Both the position numbers and the translations under genes were made by a program. The notes below the pieces were generated by a model, which saw only the letters and a program-made list of their open reading frames with translations, did not search any database and was not told where the DNA came from. Shown one piece after another: positions 1 through 6,160 of a stretch of DNA of 6,523 nt (position 1 is its first letter; every line of letters begins with the position of its first letter). Source of the DNA: Tumebacillus_A lipolyticus (GTDB lineage: Bacteria; Bacillota; Bacilli; Tumebacillales; Tumebacillaceae); assembly GCF_042682745.1 (NCBI RefSeq), contig NZ_JBHUIO010000014.1, forward strand, positions 1 to 6,523. The letters run 5' to 3'.

Positions 1-127
1 AAAGTTTGTATCTTGACTCGCATCTCTCTTCATAACACTCGTTTAGTTTTCAAGGATCAATCATCTTGTTACCGCACTGTCGAGCGGCAACGTTATCTAC
101 CTTAACACGAACTCAATCGAAAGTCAA
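1..127 (-). promoter_or_regulatory. Promoter and 5' leader of an rRNA operon (16S expected just left of the window)
   Basis: Read on the minus strand, a -35 box TTGACT (127-122) is followed after 17 nt by a weak -10 TAAGGT (104-99). Next comes a hairpin with arms at 91-84 and 75-68, then CCTTGAAAACTAAACG at about 56-41. That last stretch matches the boxA-type antitermination region found just upstream of 16S rRNA (and in 16S-23S spacers) of Bacillales. The leader then runs through 1, ending AAACTTT, as leaders do shortly before 16S rRNA. Because a protein gene and terminator lie immediately upstream, a leader is more likely than a 16S-23S spacer. No mature rRNA sequence is inside the window. 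The -10 box is poor and the exact start site is inferred. Confidence 0.65.
68..91 (-). other. Leader hairpin between rRNA promoter and boxA
   Basis: The arms GTTGCCGC and GCGGTAAC on the minus strand pair over 8 bp, including one G:U, around an 8-nt loop. It lies just after the predicted -10 box and before the boxA-type element, so it would form near the 5' end of the pre-rRNA leader. Confidence 0.45.
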
Positions 128-176
128 CCAATCATCTCAACTTTTTTCACCACCGCATCTCGCGGCGACAGAACCT

Positions 177-206
177 ATCTTACCATCACTCCTGCTCACA
201 TCGCAA
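177..206 (-). promoter_or_regulatory. Possible upstream rRNA promoter (P1)
   Basis: On the minus strand TTGCGA (206-201) and TAAGAT (182-177) are separated by 18 nt. A hairpin with CGCCGC/GCGGTG arms follows near 150-168, and then an A-rich stretch (AAAAAA near 147-142) lies upstream of the better -35 box at 127-122. Tandem promoters are usual for Bacillales rRNA operons, and the promoter-then-hairpin pattern resembles the downstream one. Both boxes deviate from consensus, so this is tentative. Confidence 0.35.
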
Positions 207-251
207 TTTGCGTCACCGAACAAACCATTACAAAACATGCGGTAGACAAGG

Positions 252-280
252 AAAAGCGCCGGACAGATGCCCGACGCTTT
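252..280 (-). terminator. Rho-independent terminator after prfB
   Basis: On the minus strand AAAGCGTCGG (280-271) and CCGGCGCTTT (262-253) form a 10-bp stem with one G:U pair and an 8-nt loop. The stem runs into TTTTCCTT, a short interrupted U tract. It begins 11 nt past the prfB stop codon and lies upstream of the rRNA promoters, so it probably separates secA-prfB transcription from the rRNA operon. Confidence 0.75.
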
Positions 281-291
281 CACATCCTTCT

Positions 292-1420
292 CTATTCGCC
301 TCGATCGCGCTTTTCGATCTGCCAGCGCAAAAAGCCATCGATGAAAGGATCAAGTTCGCCATCCATCACCGCGTGAACATTGCCGATCTCGACGTTCGTC
401 CGGTGATCTTTGACCAGTGAATAGGGATGGAACACATAGGAGCGAATCTGGCTGCCCCACGCGATCTCACGCTGTTCACCGCGCAGTTCGGCCAACTCCT
501 CCAACTGCTTTTGACGTTCCAACTCGTACAGCTTCGCCGCAAGAATCTTCATCGCCGAGGCGCGATTCTTAATCTGCGAGCGCTCCGACTGACAGGTGAC
601 GACCACTCCGGTCGGAATGTGCGTAATCCGGACGGCCGAATCGGTCGTGTTGATATGCTGTCCGCCCGCACCGGAAGCTCGATAAGTATCGATCTTCAGA
701 TCCACCTCTTTGATATCGACCGCCACATCGTCATCCAACTCTGGAACGAGATCGACAGAAGAGAACGAAGTATGGCGACGACCTGATGCGTCAAACGGGG
801 AGATGCGCACCAAGCGGTGCACCCCGCGCTCCGCCTTCAGATACCCGTACGCGTTGAAGCCTTTGATCAGGAGAGTCACGCTCTTAATCCCCGCTTCATC
901 GCCGGGCAGGTAGTCGAGAACGTCCACCTTGAAGCCCTTGTCCTCCGCCCAACGGGTGTACATCCGCATCAGCATCGATGCCCAGTCCTGCGACTCCGTA
1001 CCACCTGCACCTGGATGCAGCTCCAAGATCGCGTTGCTCTTGTCGTACGGTTCGCTGAGCAAAAGCTCCAGCTCAAACTTCTCCAGATCCGCCTTCAGCT
1101 CCCCAATGCCTTTGTCGCACTCAAGAAAAAGGTCATCATCCTTTTCCTCCTGCGCAAGCTCAAGCATCACTTCCTGATCATCAAACTCCGACTGGAATTT
1201 CTCCATGCGGTCAACGCTGCCCTTCAAGGCATTGTTCTCGCTGATCACCTTCTGTGCCGCCTCTTGATCTTCCCAAAAGGCGGGCGCCGACATCAGCTCT
1301 TCAAGCTCCGCGATTCGCTTCTTTTTGCTCGGGAGGTCAAAGAGACCTCCCGATGTCCGCCAGACGCTTGGCTGTATTTTGAAGCTCTTGACGCAGTTCA
1401 CCAAAAGTTTGAGCTGCCAT
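292..1420 (-). CDS. prfB: Peptide chain release factor 2 (RF2), expressed by programmed +1 frameshift
   Basis: RF2 ends translation at UGA and UAA by triggering peptidyl-tRNA hydrolysis in the ribosome. The start is ATG at 1420-1418, placed 8 nt after AGGAG (1433-1429). The first 27 codons (MAAQTFGELRQELQ...) end in CTT followed by in-frame TGA at 1339-1337. Skipping one T (1339) joins GAC CTC CCG and gives a 375-aa product, slightly longer than the roughly 365 aa usual for RF2. Visible motifs are the anticodon-like SPF at about 207-209, which marks RF2 rather than RF1, and the catalytic GGQ at about 252-254. An unbroken frame from TTG at 1425 spans the same region, but its first 29 residues are out of frame with the real N-terminus. 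The coding sequence is complement(join(292..1338,1340..1420)). It starts 18 nt after the secA stop and is probably in its operon. The low RF2 autoregulation of the family applies through the frameshift. Confidence 0.96.
1329..1353 (-). promoter_or_regulatory. RF2 programmed +1 frameshift site inside a perfect hairpin
   Basis: The minus strand reads GGGAGG, a 3-nt spacer TCT, then CTT TGA C. This matches the known prfB arrangement: an SD-like stimulator three bases before the slippery Leu codon CUU, then a UGA stop and C. When RF2 is scarce, the ribosome pauses at UGA and slips +1 into the GAC frame. Unusually, the site also forms a perfect 10-bp inverted repeat: TCGGGAGGTC (1353-1344), loop TCTTT (1343-1339), GACCTCCCGA (1338-1329). 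The SD-like stimulator therefore lies in one arm, and the slip codon sits mainly in the loop. Confidence 0.93.
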
Positions 1421-1438
1421 TGCAACCACTCCTACTTA

Positions 1439-3880
1439 CTATTTATTTCGCTTAGCCTGCCCGTCTTCTCCCGGACCGATCTCCACCATCTGCAGACCCA
1501 TCTTCGGATCGGACGGAGCTGCCTGCACCATTCCGCCAACATTCGACTTGAACGTGTAGGTGACGACCTCTTCGCGAATGTTTTGGATCATCTGTTCGAA
1601 CATGTCAAACCCTTCGAACTTGTAATCCATCAGCGGATCGCGCTGACCATATGCGCGAAGGTGAATCCCTTGGCGCAGCTGATCCATCGCATCGATGTGG
1701 TCGATCCACTTCGTATCGACCGCACGAAGCAAGATCACCTTTTCATACTCGCGCATCCCAGCGCCGAGCAGCTGTTCGCGCGCCTCATACTCCTTGTCAG
1801 CCAGATCGTGCAGCAACTCCTCCAGCTCCTCATGCGTCGCAAACTTCTCAAGGTCTTCGATCGCGAGCATGCCTTCGCGGGCGATGCGAGTTTCCACATA
1901 CTCCAGCAGGCCATTCAGATCCCAATCCTCAGGCACGATATCTTTCGGGCAGTGCGCTTCGATGACTGCGTTCACCTGTTCGTGAAGCATATCCTTCACC
2001 ACATGCGAGCAATCCTCGCTGTCCAAGATCTCACGACGCTGCTTGTACATCACCACGCGCTGCTGGTTCATGACATCATCATATTTCAAGACGTGCTTCC
2101 GAATGTCAAAGTTGTTCCCCTCGACCTTCTTCTGCGCCGACTCGATCGCTTTGGACACGATGCCCGCTTGAATCGGCTGATCCTCTTCCAGACCGAGTCG
2201 ATCCATGATGTTCATGATGTTCTCCGAGCCGAACAGACGCATCAGATCATCTTCGAGCGACAGGAAAAATTGCGTCGAGCCCGGATCGCCCTGACGACCT
2301 GCACGCCCGCGCAGCTGGTTGTCGATCCGTCTGCTCTCATGTCGCTCCGTACCGATGATGTGCAGCCCGCCGATCCCTTCGACCCCTTCGCCCAGCATGA
2401 TGTCCGTCCCGCGTCCCGCCATGTTCGTAGCGATCGTCACAGCGCCGCGTTGACCTGCACGCGCCACGATCTCCGCCTCGCGATCATGCTGTTTCGCGTT
2501 GAGCACCTGATGAGGAACGCCGCGCTGTTTCAGCAGATTGGACAGGTACTCCGACTTCTCGATCGACGTCGTACCGACGAGAACCGGCTGCCCTTTCTCA
2601 TTGCGCTCCACAATCTCATTAACGACCGAGTTGAACTTGCCGCGGATGTTTTTATAGATCACATCGGACATGTCGTTCCGCTGGCTCGGGCGGTTGGTCG
2701 GAATCGTGATGACATCCATCCCGTAGATCGAGCGGAACTCCTCTTCCTCCGTCTTCGCCGTACCGGTCATCCCGGAAAGCTTGTTGTAGCCGCGGAAATA
2801 GTTTTGCAAAGTGATCGTCGCCAGCGTCTTCGATTCGTTTTGAATGCGCACGCCTTCCTTCGCTTCGATCGCTTGGTGCAGACCTTCCGAATAGCGGCGG
2901 CCTTGCATCAGACGCCCGGTGAACTCATCGACGATGATGATCTCGTCGCCTTGCACCACATAATCCTTGTCGCGATGCATCGTCACATGCGCCTTCAGCG
3001 CCTGCGTGATATGATGGTTGACCAGCATGTTCTCCTGATCGAACAGGTTGGAAACGCGGAAATACTTCTCCGCCTTCTTCGCGCCGGTCTCTGTGAGAAT
3101 GACGGACTTCGCCTTCTCATCGTGGCTGTAATCCACCTCATTGCGCAGACCCGCCACAAAGATGTTCGCGCGGAAATACAGCTCGGTCGACTTCTCCGCC
3201 TGACCGGAGATGATCAGCGGCGTACGCGCTTCGTCGATCAAGATCGAGTCCACCTCGTCGATGATGCAGTAGTTCAGCGGGCGCTGAACCATCTGATCGA
3301 GCGACAGAGCCATGTTGTCGCGCAAGAAGTCAAACCCAAACTCATTGTTGGTCCCATATGTAATATCGGCCGCGTAGGCGGTTTGCTTTTGACCGTGGGA
3401 CATCCCGTTGATGTTCAACCCGACCTGCAGTCCGAGGAAGCTGTGCAGTTGACCCATCTCTTCCGAGTCCCGACGAGCAAGATAATCGTTGACCGTGATG
3501 ACGTGGACACCTTGTCCAGACAGCGCGTTCAGGTAAGACGGCAAAGTCGCAACCAGCGTCTTCCCTTCCCCGGTGCGCATCTCTGCGATGCGACCTTGGT
3601 GCAGGACGATCCCGCCCATGAGCTGAACATCGTAGTGTCGCTTGCCAAGCACGCGCTTGCCAGCTTCCCGAACGACCGCAAAAGCCTCGGGCAGCATATC
3701 ATCAAGCGATTCCCCTTGAGTGAACCGCTCCTTAAACTCAAACGTCTTTCCACGCAGCTCATCATCGCTCAGCTTTTCCATCTCCGGCTCAAGCGAATTG
3801 ATGCGCTGTACCAGTTTCGAGAGCTTCTTAACCTCTCTCTCGTTGCTGTCCCCAACAATCTTCTTCAGGAGGCCCAACAT
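1439..3880 (-). CDS. secA: Preprotein translocase ATPase SecA, without C-terminal zinc-binding tail
   Basis: SecA is the ATPase motor that pushes secretory preproteins through the SecYEG channel at the cytoplasmic membrane. I chose ATG at 3880-3878 (MLGLLKKIVGD...), 11 nt after AGGAG in GGAGAGGAG (3900-3892). The upstream in-frame GTG at 3892 overlaps that SD and is unlikely. The product is 813 aa. Visible features are Walker A GEGKT at about 104-108, the DEVD box at about 208-211 within a conserved IDEVDSILIDEARTPLIISG stretch, MAGRGTDI at about 487-494, RGRAGRQGDPG at about 524-534 (second nucleotide-binding domain), and the helical scaffold stretch DHIDAMDQLRQGIHLRAYGQ near 727-746. The protein ends shortly after the scaffold, in a tail of about 35 residues with no cysteines. 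The usual CxCxSGxxxxxxC(H/C) metal-binding motif is absent. It is the first gene of a likely secA-prfB operon. Confidence 0.98.
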   Translation of the reverse strand: MLGLLKKIVGDSNEREVKKLSKLVQRINSLEPEMEKLSDDELRGKTFEFKERFTQGESLDDMLPEAFAVVREAGKRVLGKRHYDVQLMGGIVLHQGRIAEMRTGEGKTLVATLPSYLNALSGQGVHVITVNDYLARRDSEEMGQLHSFLGLQVGLNINGMSHGQKQTAYAADITYGTNNEFGFDFLRDNMALSLDQMVQRPLNYCIIDEVDSILIDEARTPLIISGQAEKSTELYFRANIFVAGLRNEVDYSHDEKAKSVILTETGAKKAEKYFRVSNLFDQENMLVNHHITQALKAHVTMHRDKDYVVQGDEIIIVDEFTGRLMQGRRYSEGLHQAIEAKEGVRIQNESKTLATITLQNYFRGYNKLSGMTGTAKTEEEEFRSIYGMDVITIPTNRPSQRNDMSDVIYKNIRGKFNSVVNEIVERNEKGQPVLVGTTSIEKSEYLSNLLKQRGVPHQVLNAKQHDREAEIVARAGQRGAVTIATNMAGRGTDIMLGEGVEGIGGLHIIGTERHESRRIDNQLRGRAGRQGDPGSTQFFLSLEDDLMRLFGSENIMNIMDRLGLEEDQPIQAGIVSKAIESAQKKVEGNNFDIRKHVLKYDDVMNQQRVVMYKQRREILDSEDCSHVVKDMLHEQVNAVIEAHCPKDIVPEDWDLNGLLEYVETRIAREGMLAIEDLEKFATHEELEELLHDLADKEYEAREQLLGAGMREYEKVILLRAVDTKWIDHIDAMDQLRQGIHLRAYGQRDPLMDYKFEGFDMFEQMIQNIREEVVTYTFKSNVGGMVQAAPSDPKMGLQMVEIGPGEDGQAKRNK

Positions 3881-3904
3881 ACAAGGTTTCACTCCTCTCC
3901 AAAT

Positions 3905-3921
3905 TAAGACACGATGTCTTA
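3905..3921. promoter_or_regulatory. 17-bp palindrome at the secA transcription start (operator-like)
   Basis: The sequence TAAGACACGATGTCTTA is a perfect 7-bp inverted repeat around a 3-bp centre. It lies between the -10 box and the secA SD, about where transcription should start. That is a common place for a repressor operator, although a short 5'-UTR hairpin would look the same. I do not recognise it as the site of a known regulator. Confidence 0.4.
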
Positions 3922-3928
3922 GTATAAA

Positions 3929-3958
3929 ATTGTATCACTCTTTTGCCCGCACCCACAA
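3929..3958 (-). promoter_or_regulatory. Sigma-A type promoter of secA
   Basis: On the minus strand a -35-like TTGTGG (3958-3953) is followed after 18 nt by TACAAT (3934-3929). TG one base upstream gives an extended -10, TGATACAAT. Transcription would start near 3922-3920, leaving a leader of about 40 nt before the secA ATG. This is the best promoter match in the gap between the small membrane protein gene and secA. Confidence 0.6.
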
Positions 3959-3993
3959 CAGTTAAATCCACTCACAAACATTTTATGTATTTG

Positions 3994-4017
3994 AGGTGAC
4001 CTTACAACAGGCCACCT
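3994..4017 (-). other. Hairpin after the small membrane protein gene (weak terminator candidate)
   Basis: On the minus strand AGGTGGCC (4017-4010) and GGTCACCT (4001-3994) pair over 8 bp, with one G:U, around an 8-nt loop. The hairpin begins 16 nt past the stop codon of the 85-aa gene and is followed by CAAATACATAAAA, with no U tract. It may attenuate transcription or stabilise the mRNA 3' end; it is not a canonical intrinsic terminator. Confidence 0.35.
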
Positions 4018-4033
4018 GTCCCCCGCACAACAG

Positions 4034-4291
4034 TCACAAAAGATTCCGATTGGCTCGCACTTCCTCCTCCTGATCGCCGCGCAAAAAGCCAAACAGGAGT
4101 CCGATGAAGATGATGAACCACCACCCGCCATAAAAAGAGCTGACCCCGATCACCACCAGCACAGCAACGAGCAGCTCGATCAGCCACGGGTGCAGATAAA
4201 ACCCTTTCCGCAGATTCCAGAACACCACTTGCCCCACCTTCAGCGCCACAAAAAACACCACCACTTGCAACAGCCACATCCATACGCTCAC
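4034..4291 (-). CDS. Small multi-pass membrane protein of unknown function (85 aa)
   Basis: I do not recognise this protein. It starts at GTG 4291-4289, with a strong SD GGAGGTG (4305-4299) placed 7 nt upstream, which decides the start. Hydrophobic segments lie at about residues 4-25, 36-53 and 57-70, giving two or three membrane helices. A short basic stretch NLRKG (26-30) follows the first, and a charged tail RGDQEEEVRANR lies near 71-82. There is no cleavable signal peptide and no catalytic motif that I can see. It lies 60 nt after the stop of the 366-aa gene, so the two may be co-transcribed. It sits directly upstream of secA, where Bacillus subtilis has the hibernation factor gene hpf (yvyD). 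A Sec-related role would be inference from position only. Confidence 0.75.
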   Translation of the reverse strand: MSVWMWLLQVVVFFVALKVGQVVFWNLRKGFYLHPWLIELLVAVLVVIGVSSFYGGWWFIIFIGLLFGFLRGDQEEEVRANRNLL

Positions 4292-4329
4292 CTGCTGTCA
4301 CCTCCGTACCACATCGTATGCGGAGATGC

Positions 4330-4345
4330 TTGGGCAGGTGCCCAA
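4330..4345. other. Short intergenic hairpin
   Basis: TTGGGC-AGGT-GCCCAA is a perfect 6-bp stem with a 4-nt loop, in the 60-nt gap between the 366-aa gene and the small membrane protein gene. Neither strand continues into a convincing U tract, so it is more likely a processing or stability element than a terminator. Confidence 0.3.
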
Positions 4346-4351
4346 AATGCG

Positions 4352-5452
4352 TTACGACGCCTCGCCGTCCTCCAAGCTCATCCACAGCCTCAGACCGCCG
4401 CCGACGAGCGACTGACCGCCCATCAAAACGGGAATCGGAGCATCCAGCGCCGCCTGAGCGAGCTCGCGCAAAAACGGGTTCCGCACTTGCTCCATCCACC
4501 CCAGATCTGCCGCAAATCGCTCCTCCTCGCTCACCCGCACCCCGAAATGTTCCAATATCACCCGCGTATCAAACAAAGCGCATTGCACTTGCTCGCCAAG
4601 CAGCTCAAAAAAGCGCTTCCAGCCGACCGCTTCCACCAAGCTGCCAAGCAAGCTCCGCACCTCGCCGCGCTCCACGCGGCCGAGCGCCTTCATCCCGCGT
4701 TCCTCCGAAAAAATCCGCACGCGCACGCCGATCCCTTGGCCAAACCGCTCCGCTTCCACCGGATTGACTCGCCCGATCAACGCCACATCCGGATAATCGG
4801 ATCGGTGCAACACAGCGCGCACCCTTTCGATCGGCACCTGCTGCCCCCAGTTGACGACCGCTTTGCGCAGCCTTGGCCCGCAGGTGAAGCTTGCAGCGGC
4901 GAGCAGCGCATCGACAGGCGTATCCAGATCGAAGCGAAAGCCCAGATCGGAAGGAAAAAAGCGCACCGACAGCCCCGCTTGCCGCTCCAGCGCGTAGCCA
5001 AACTCATTATCATTTTGACAGGACTCGACGGCCGACACGACTGAGGCTGGTTTCCACATCACCATGTCGGGGGAAAGCCGATTGTTCTGCCAGACCTCCC
5101 CGTTCGCAAGCGATTGGGCGAGCTCAGCCAACGCTCCCGCCTGCAGCAAAGGAGCGGCACAGCCGCCCAAGACCAGCACATCTTCGTCTGGACGGGCATA
5201 AGCGTGCACGACATCCTGCACCACGTTCAGCCAATGGAACGCACCACCAGACGTATCCCATGCCTTGCAGAGCAACTTACGAGCTTCCGCAAGCACCTGA
5301 TGATCATCAGACACCACCACGACTTGAAACGACGATTCCCCAGCCAGCTTTTCGACCAGATCCACCGCAGCCGCTCTCCGAACCTCCAACATCGCCCGTA
5401 GTATCCCCGACTCACCATCACCATATCCACCGGCCATCACAATCGTTAACAT
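4352..5452 (-). CDS. Conserved-looking hypothetical protein, possible nucleotidyltransferase-like N-terminal domain (366 aa)
   Basis: I cannot name this gene. The start is ATG at 5452-5450 (MLTIVMAGGYGDGESG), with a strong SD AAGGAGG (5468-5462) 9 nt upstream. The open frame continues 24 codons further up, but no SD supports a longer form. The N-terminal LTIVMAGG strand and glycine turn, the SFQVVVVSDD strand at 41-50, DEDVLVLGG at 89-97 and especially GFRFDLDTPVDALLAA at 171-186 resemble the layout of GT-A fold NTP transferases such as the MobA and CofC families, which carry D-(I/L)-DTP near the domain end. The usual AGGxGxRMG loop is not intact, so activity is doubtful. The C-terminal half (about 190-366) ends in PVLMGGQSLVGGGLRLW, a glycine-rich segment I do not recognise. 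There is no signal peptide or membrane segment. The likely partner is the downstream membrane protein gene. Confidence 0.8.
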   Translation of the reverse strand: MLTIVMAGGYGDGESGILRAMLEVRRAAAVDLVEKLAGESSFQVVVVSDDHQVLAEARKLLCKAWDTSGGAFHWLNVVQDVVHAYARPDEDVLVLGGCAAPLLQAGALAELAQSLANGEVWQNNRLSPDMVMWKPASVVSAVESCQNDNEFGYALERQAGLSVRFFPSDLGFRFDLDTPVDALLAAASFTCGPRLRKAVVNWGQQVPIERVRAVLHRSDYPDVALIGRVNPVEAERFGQGIGVRVRIFSEERGMKALGRVERGEVRSLLGSLVEAVGWKRFFELLGEQVQCALFDTRVILEHFGVRVSEEERFAADLGWMEQVRNPFLRELAQAALDAPIPVLMGGQSLVGGGLRLWMSLEDGEAS

Positions 5453-5489
5453 CAAACCGCTCCTCCTTCCCGCCTCCAAACACCATTCT

Positions 5490-5495
5490 ACCCTC
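5490..5495 (-). promoter_or_regulatory. Weak -10 candidate for the 366-aa gene
   Basis: TAGAAT is present on the minus strand, about 37-42 nt upstream of the ATG at 5452 and just downstream of a small CCTC-TGAT-GAGG dyad. No good -35 box lies 16-18 nt upstream, so this is only a candidate. Confidence 0.25.
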
Positions 5496-5612
5496 ATCAG
5501 AGGTGTCACCATCATCCCCAACACAGGAGTTCCAAAAACGAGTTACCACGATTCCGTGCCTTCATCCAAAAGCGCGCCTCGCTCCCCCTCCTCACTCGGC
5601 ACGGAAAACCAC

Positions 5613-5890
5613 CGCGCCATGTTTGAGCAACGAGAGGGGGACTCACCGAATGTTCGAGGGAAGAGGCATAGGAGTTACACAAATCACGAGAGACGCGCTA
5701 AAGACGGGAGAGTACCTCTCAAAAAAATCGAATTCGAGCGTCATTCTGCGCAATTCGAGAACGGGAGAAAAATTTCCTCGTCCACCCCAATCGCCCAGTA
5801 CCACCCTACGCTACCATTCCTTACACCGGGGGAGTATCCGGCCTAGAGGTGGGCACCCCTTTCGAGGAGTGAGTTTGCGCGGTGGTTTTC
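5613..5890. repeat. Repeat unit A (278 bp)
   Basis: This unit runs from CGCGCCAT at 5613 to just before the same octamer at 5891. It has an internal dyad around 5708-5778 that encloses CGAATT (5729-5734) and AATTCG (5752-5757). Its left hairpin, 5598-5618, carries the loop AAAACCA, the reverse complement of the loop in the other copies. Confidence 0.75.
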
Positions 5891-6160
5891 CGCGCCATGT
5901 TTGAGCGAGCGAGAAGGCGGCTCACAGGATGTTCGAGGAAAGAGGCATAGGAGTTATACAAATCATGAGAGAGACGGTGGGAGGTATCCTTCAAGATACG
6001 AGTTCGCACTTGCATTTTGCGCGAGTCGAGAACAAGAGGAAAATTACTACCCTGCGCCGGCCAGTCAGTACCACCCTACGCCATCATTCCTTACACCGAG
6101 GGAGTATCCGACCTAGAGGTGGGCACCCCTTTCGAGGAGCGAGTTTGCGCGGTGGTTTTC
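5891..6160. repeat. Repeat unit B (270 bp)
   Basis: This unit runs from the octamer at 5891 to just before that at 6161. Its left hairpin is GCGCGG (5877-5882), loop TGGTTTT, CCGCGC (5890-5895). A second hairpin lies around 6000-6030. Its last 70 bases are nearly identical to those of unit A. Confidence 0.8.

Noticed and set aside
1339..1425. The uninterrupted reading of prfB from TTG at 1425
   Set aside because: Its first 29 residues do not resemble an RF2 N-terminus. The ATG at 1420 with an SD at 8 nt and the CTT TGA C frameshift site give the proper start.
3881..3892. GTG start of secA at 3892, adding MKPC
   Set aside because: The SD GGAGAGGAG overlaps this GTG, leaving no spacing, whereas ATG at 3880 is well spaced and gives the typical MLG N-terminus.
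1325..3907. An 860-codon open frame on the plus strand opposite secA
   Set aside because: It is antisense to a certain secA gene, has no recognisable domains, and is rich in Leu, His and Arg as expected from the complement of a GC-rich gene. It is a shadow frame.
5556..6116. Paralogous short proteins encoded by repeat units A and B on the plus strand, both ending at the same TAG
   Set aside because: A short stretch (VRGKRHRSYTNHER) shows only synonymous changes, which was tempting. The following part has indels and several non-synonymous differences, the starts are out of frame with each other, and no SD is present.
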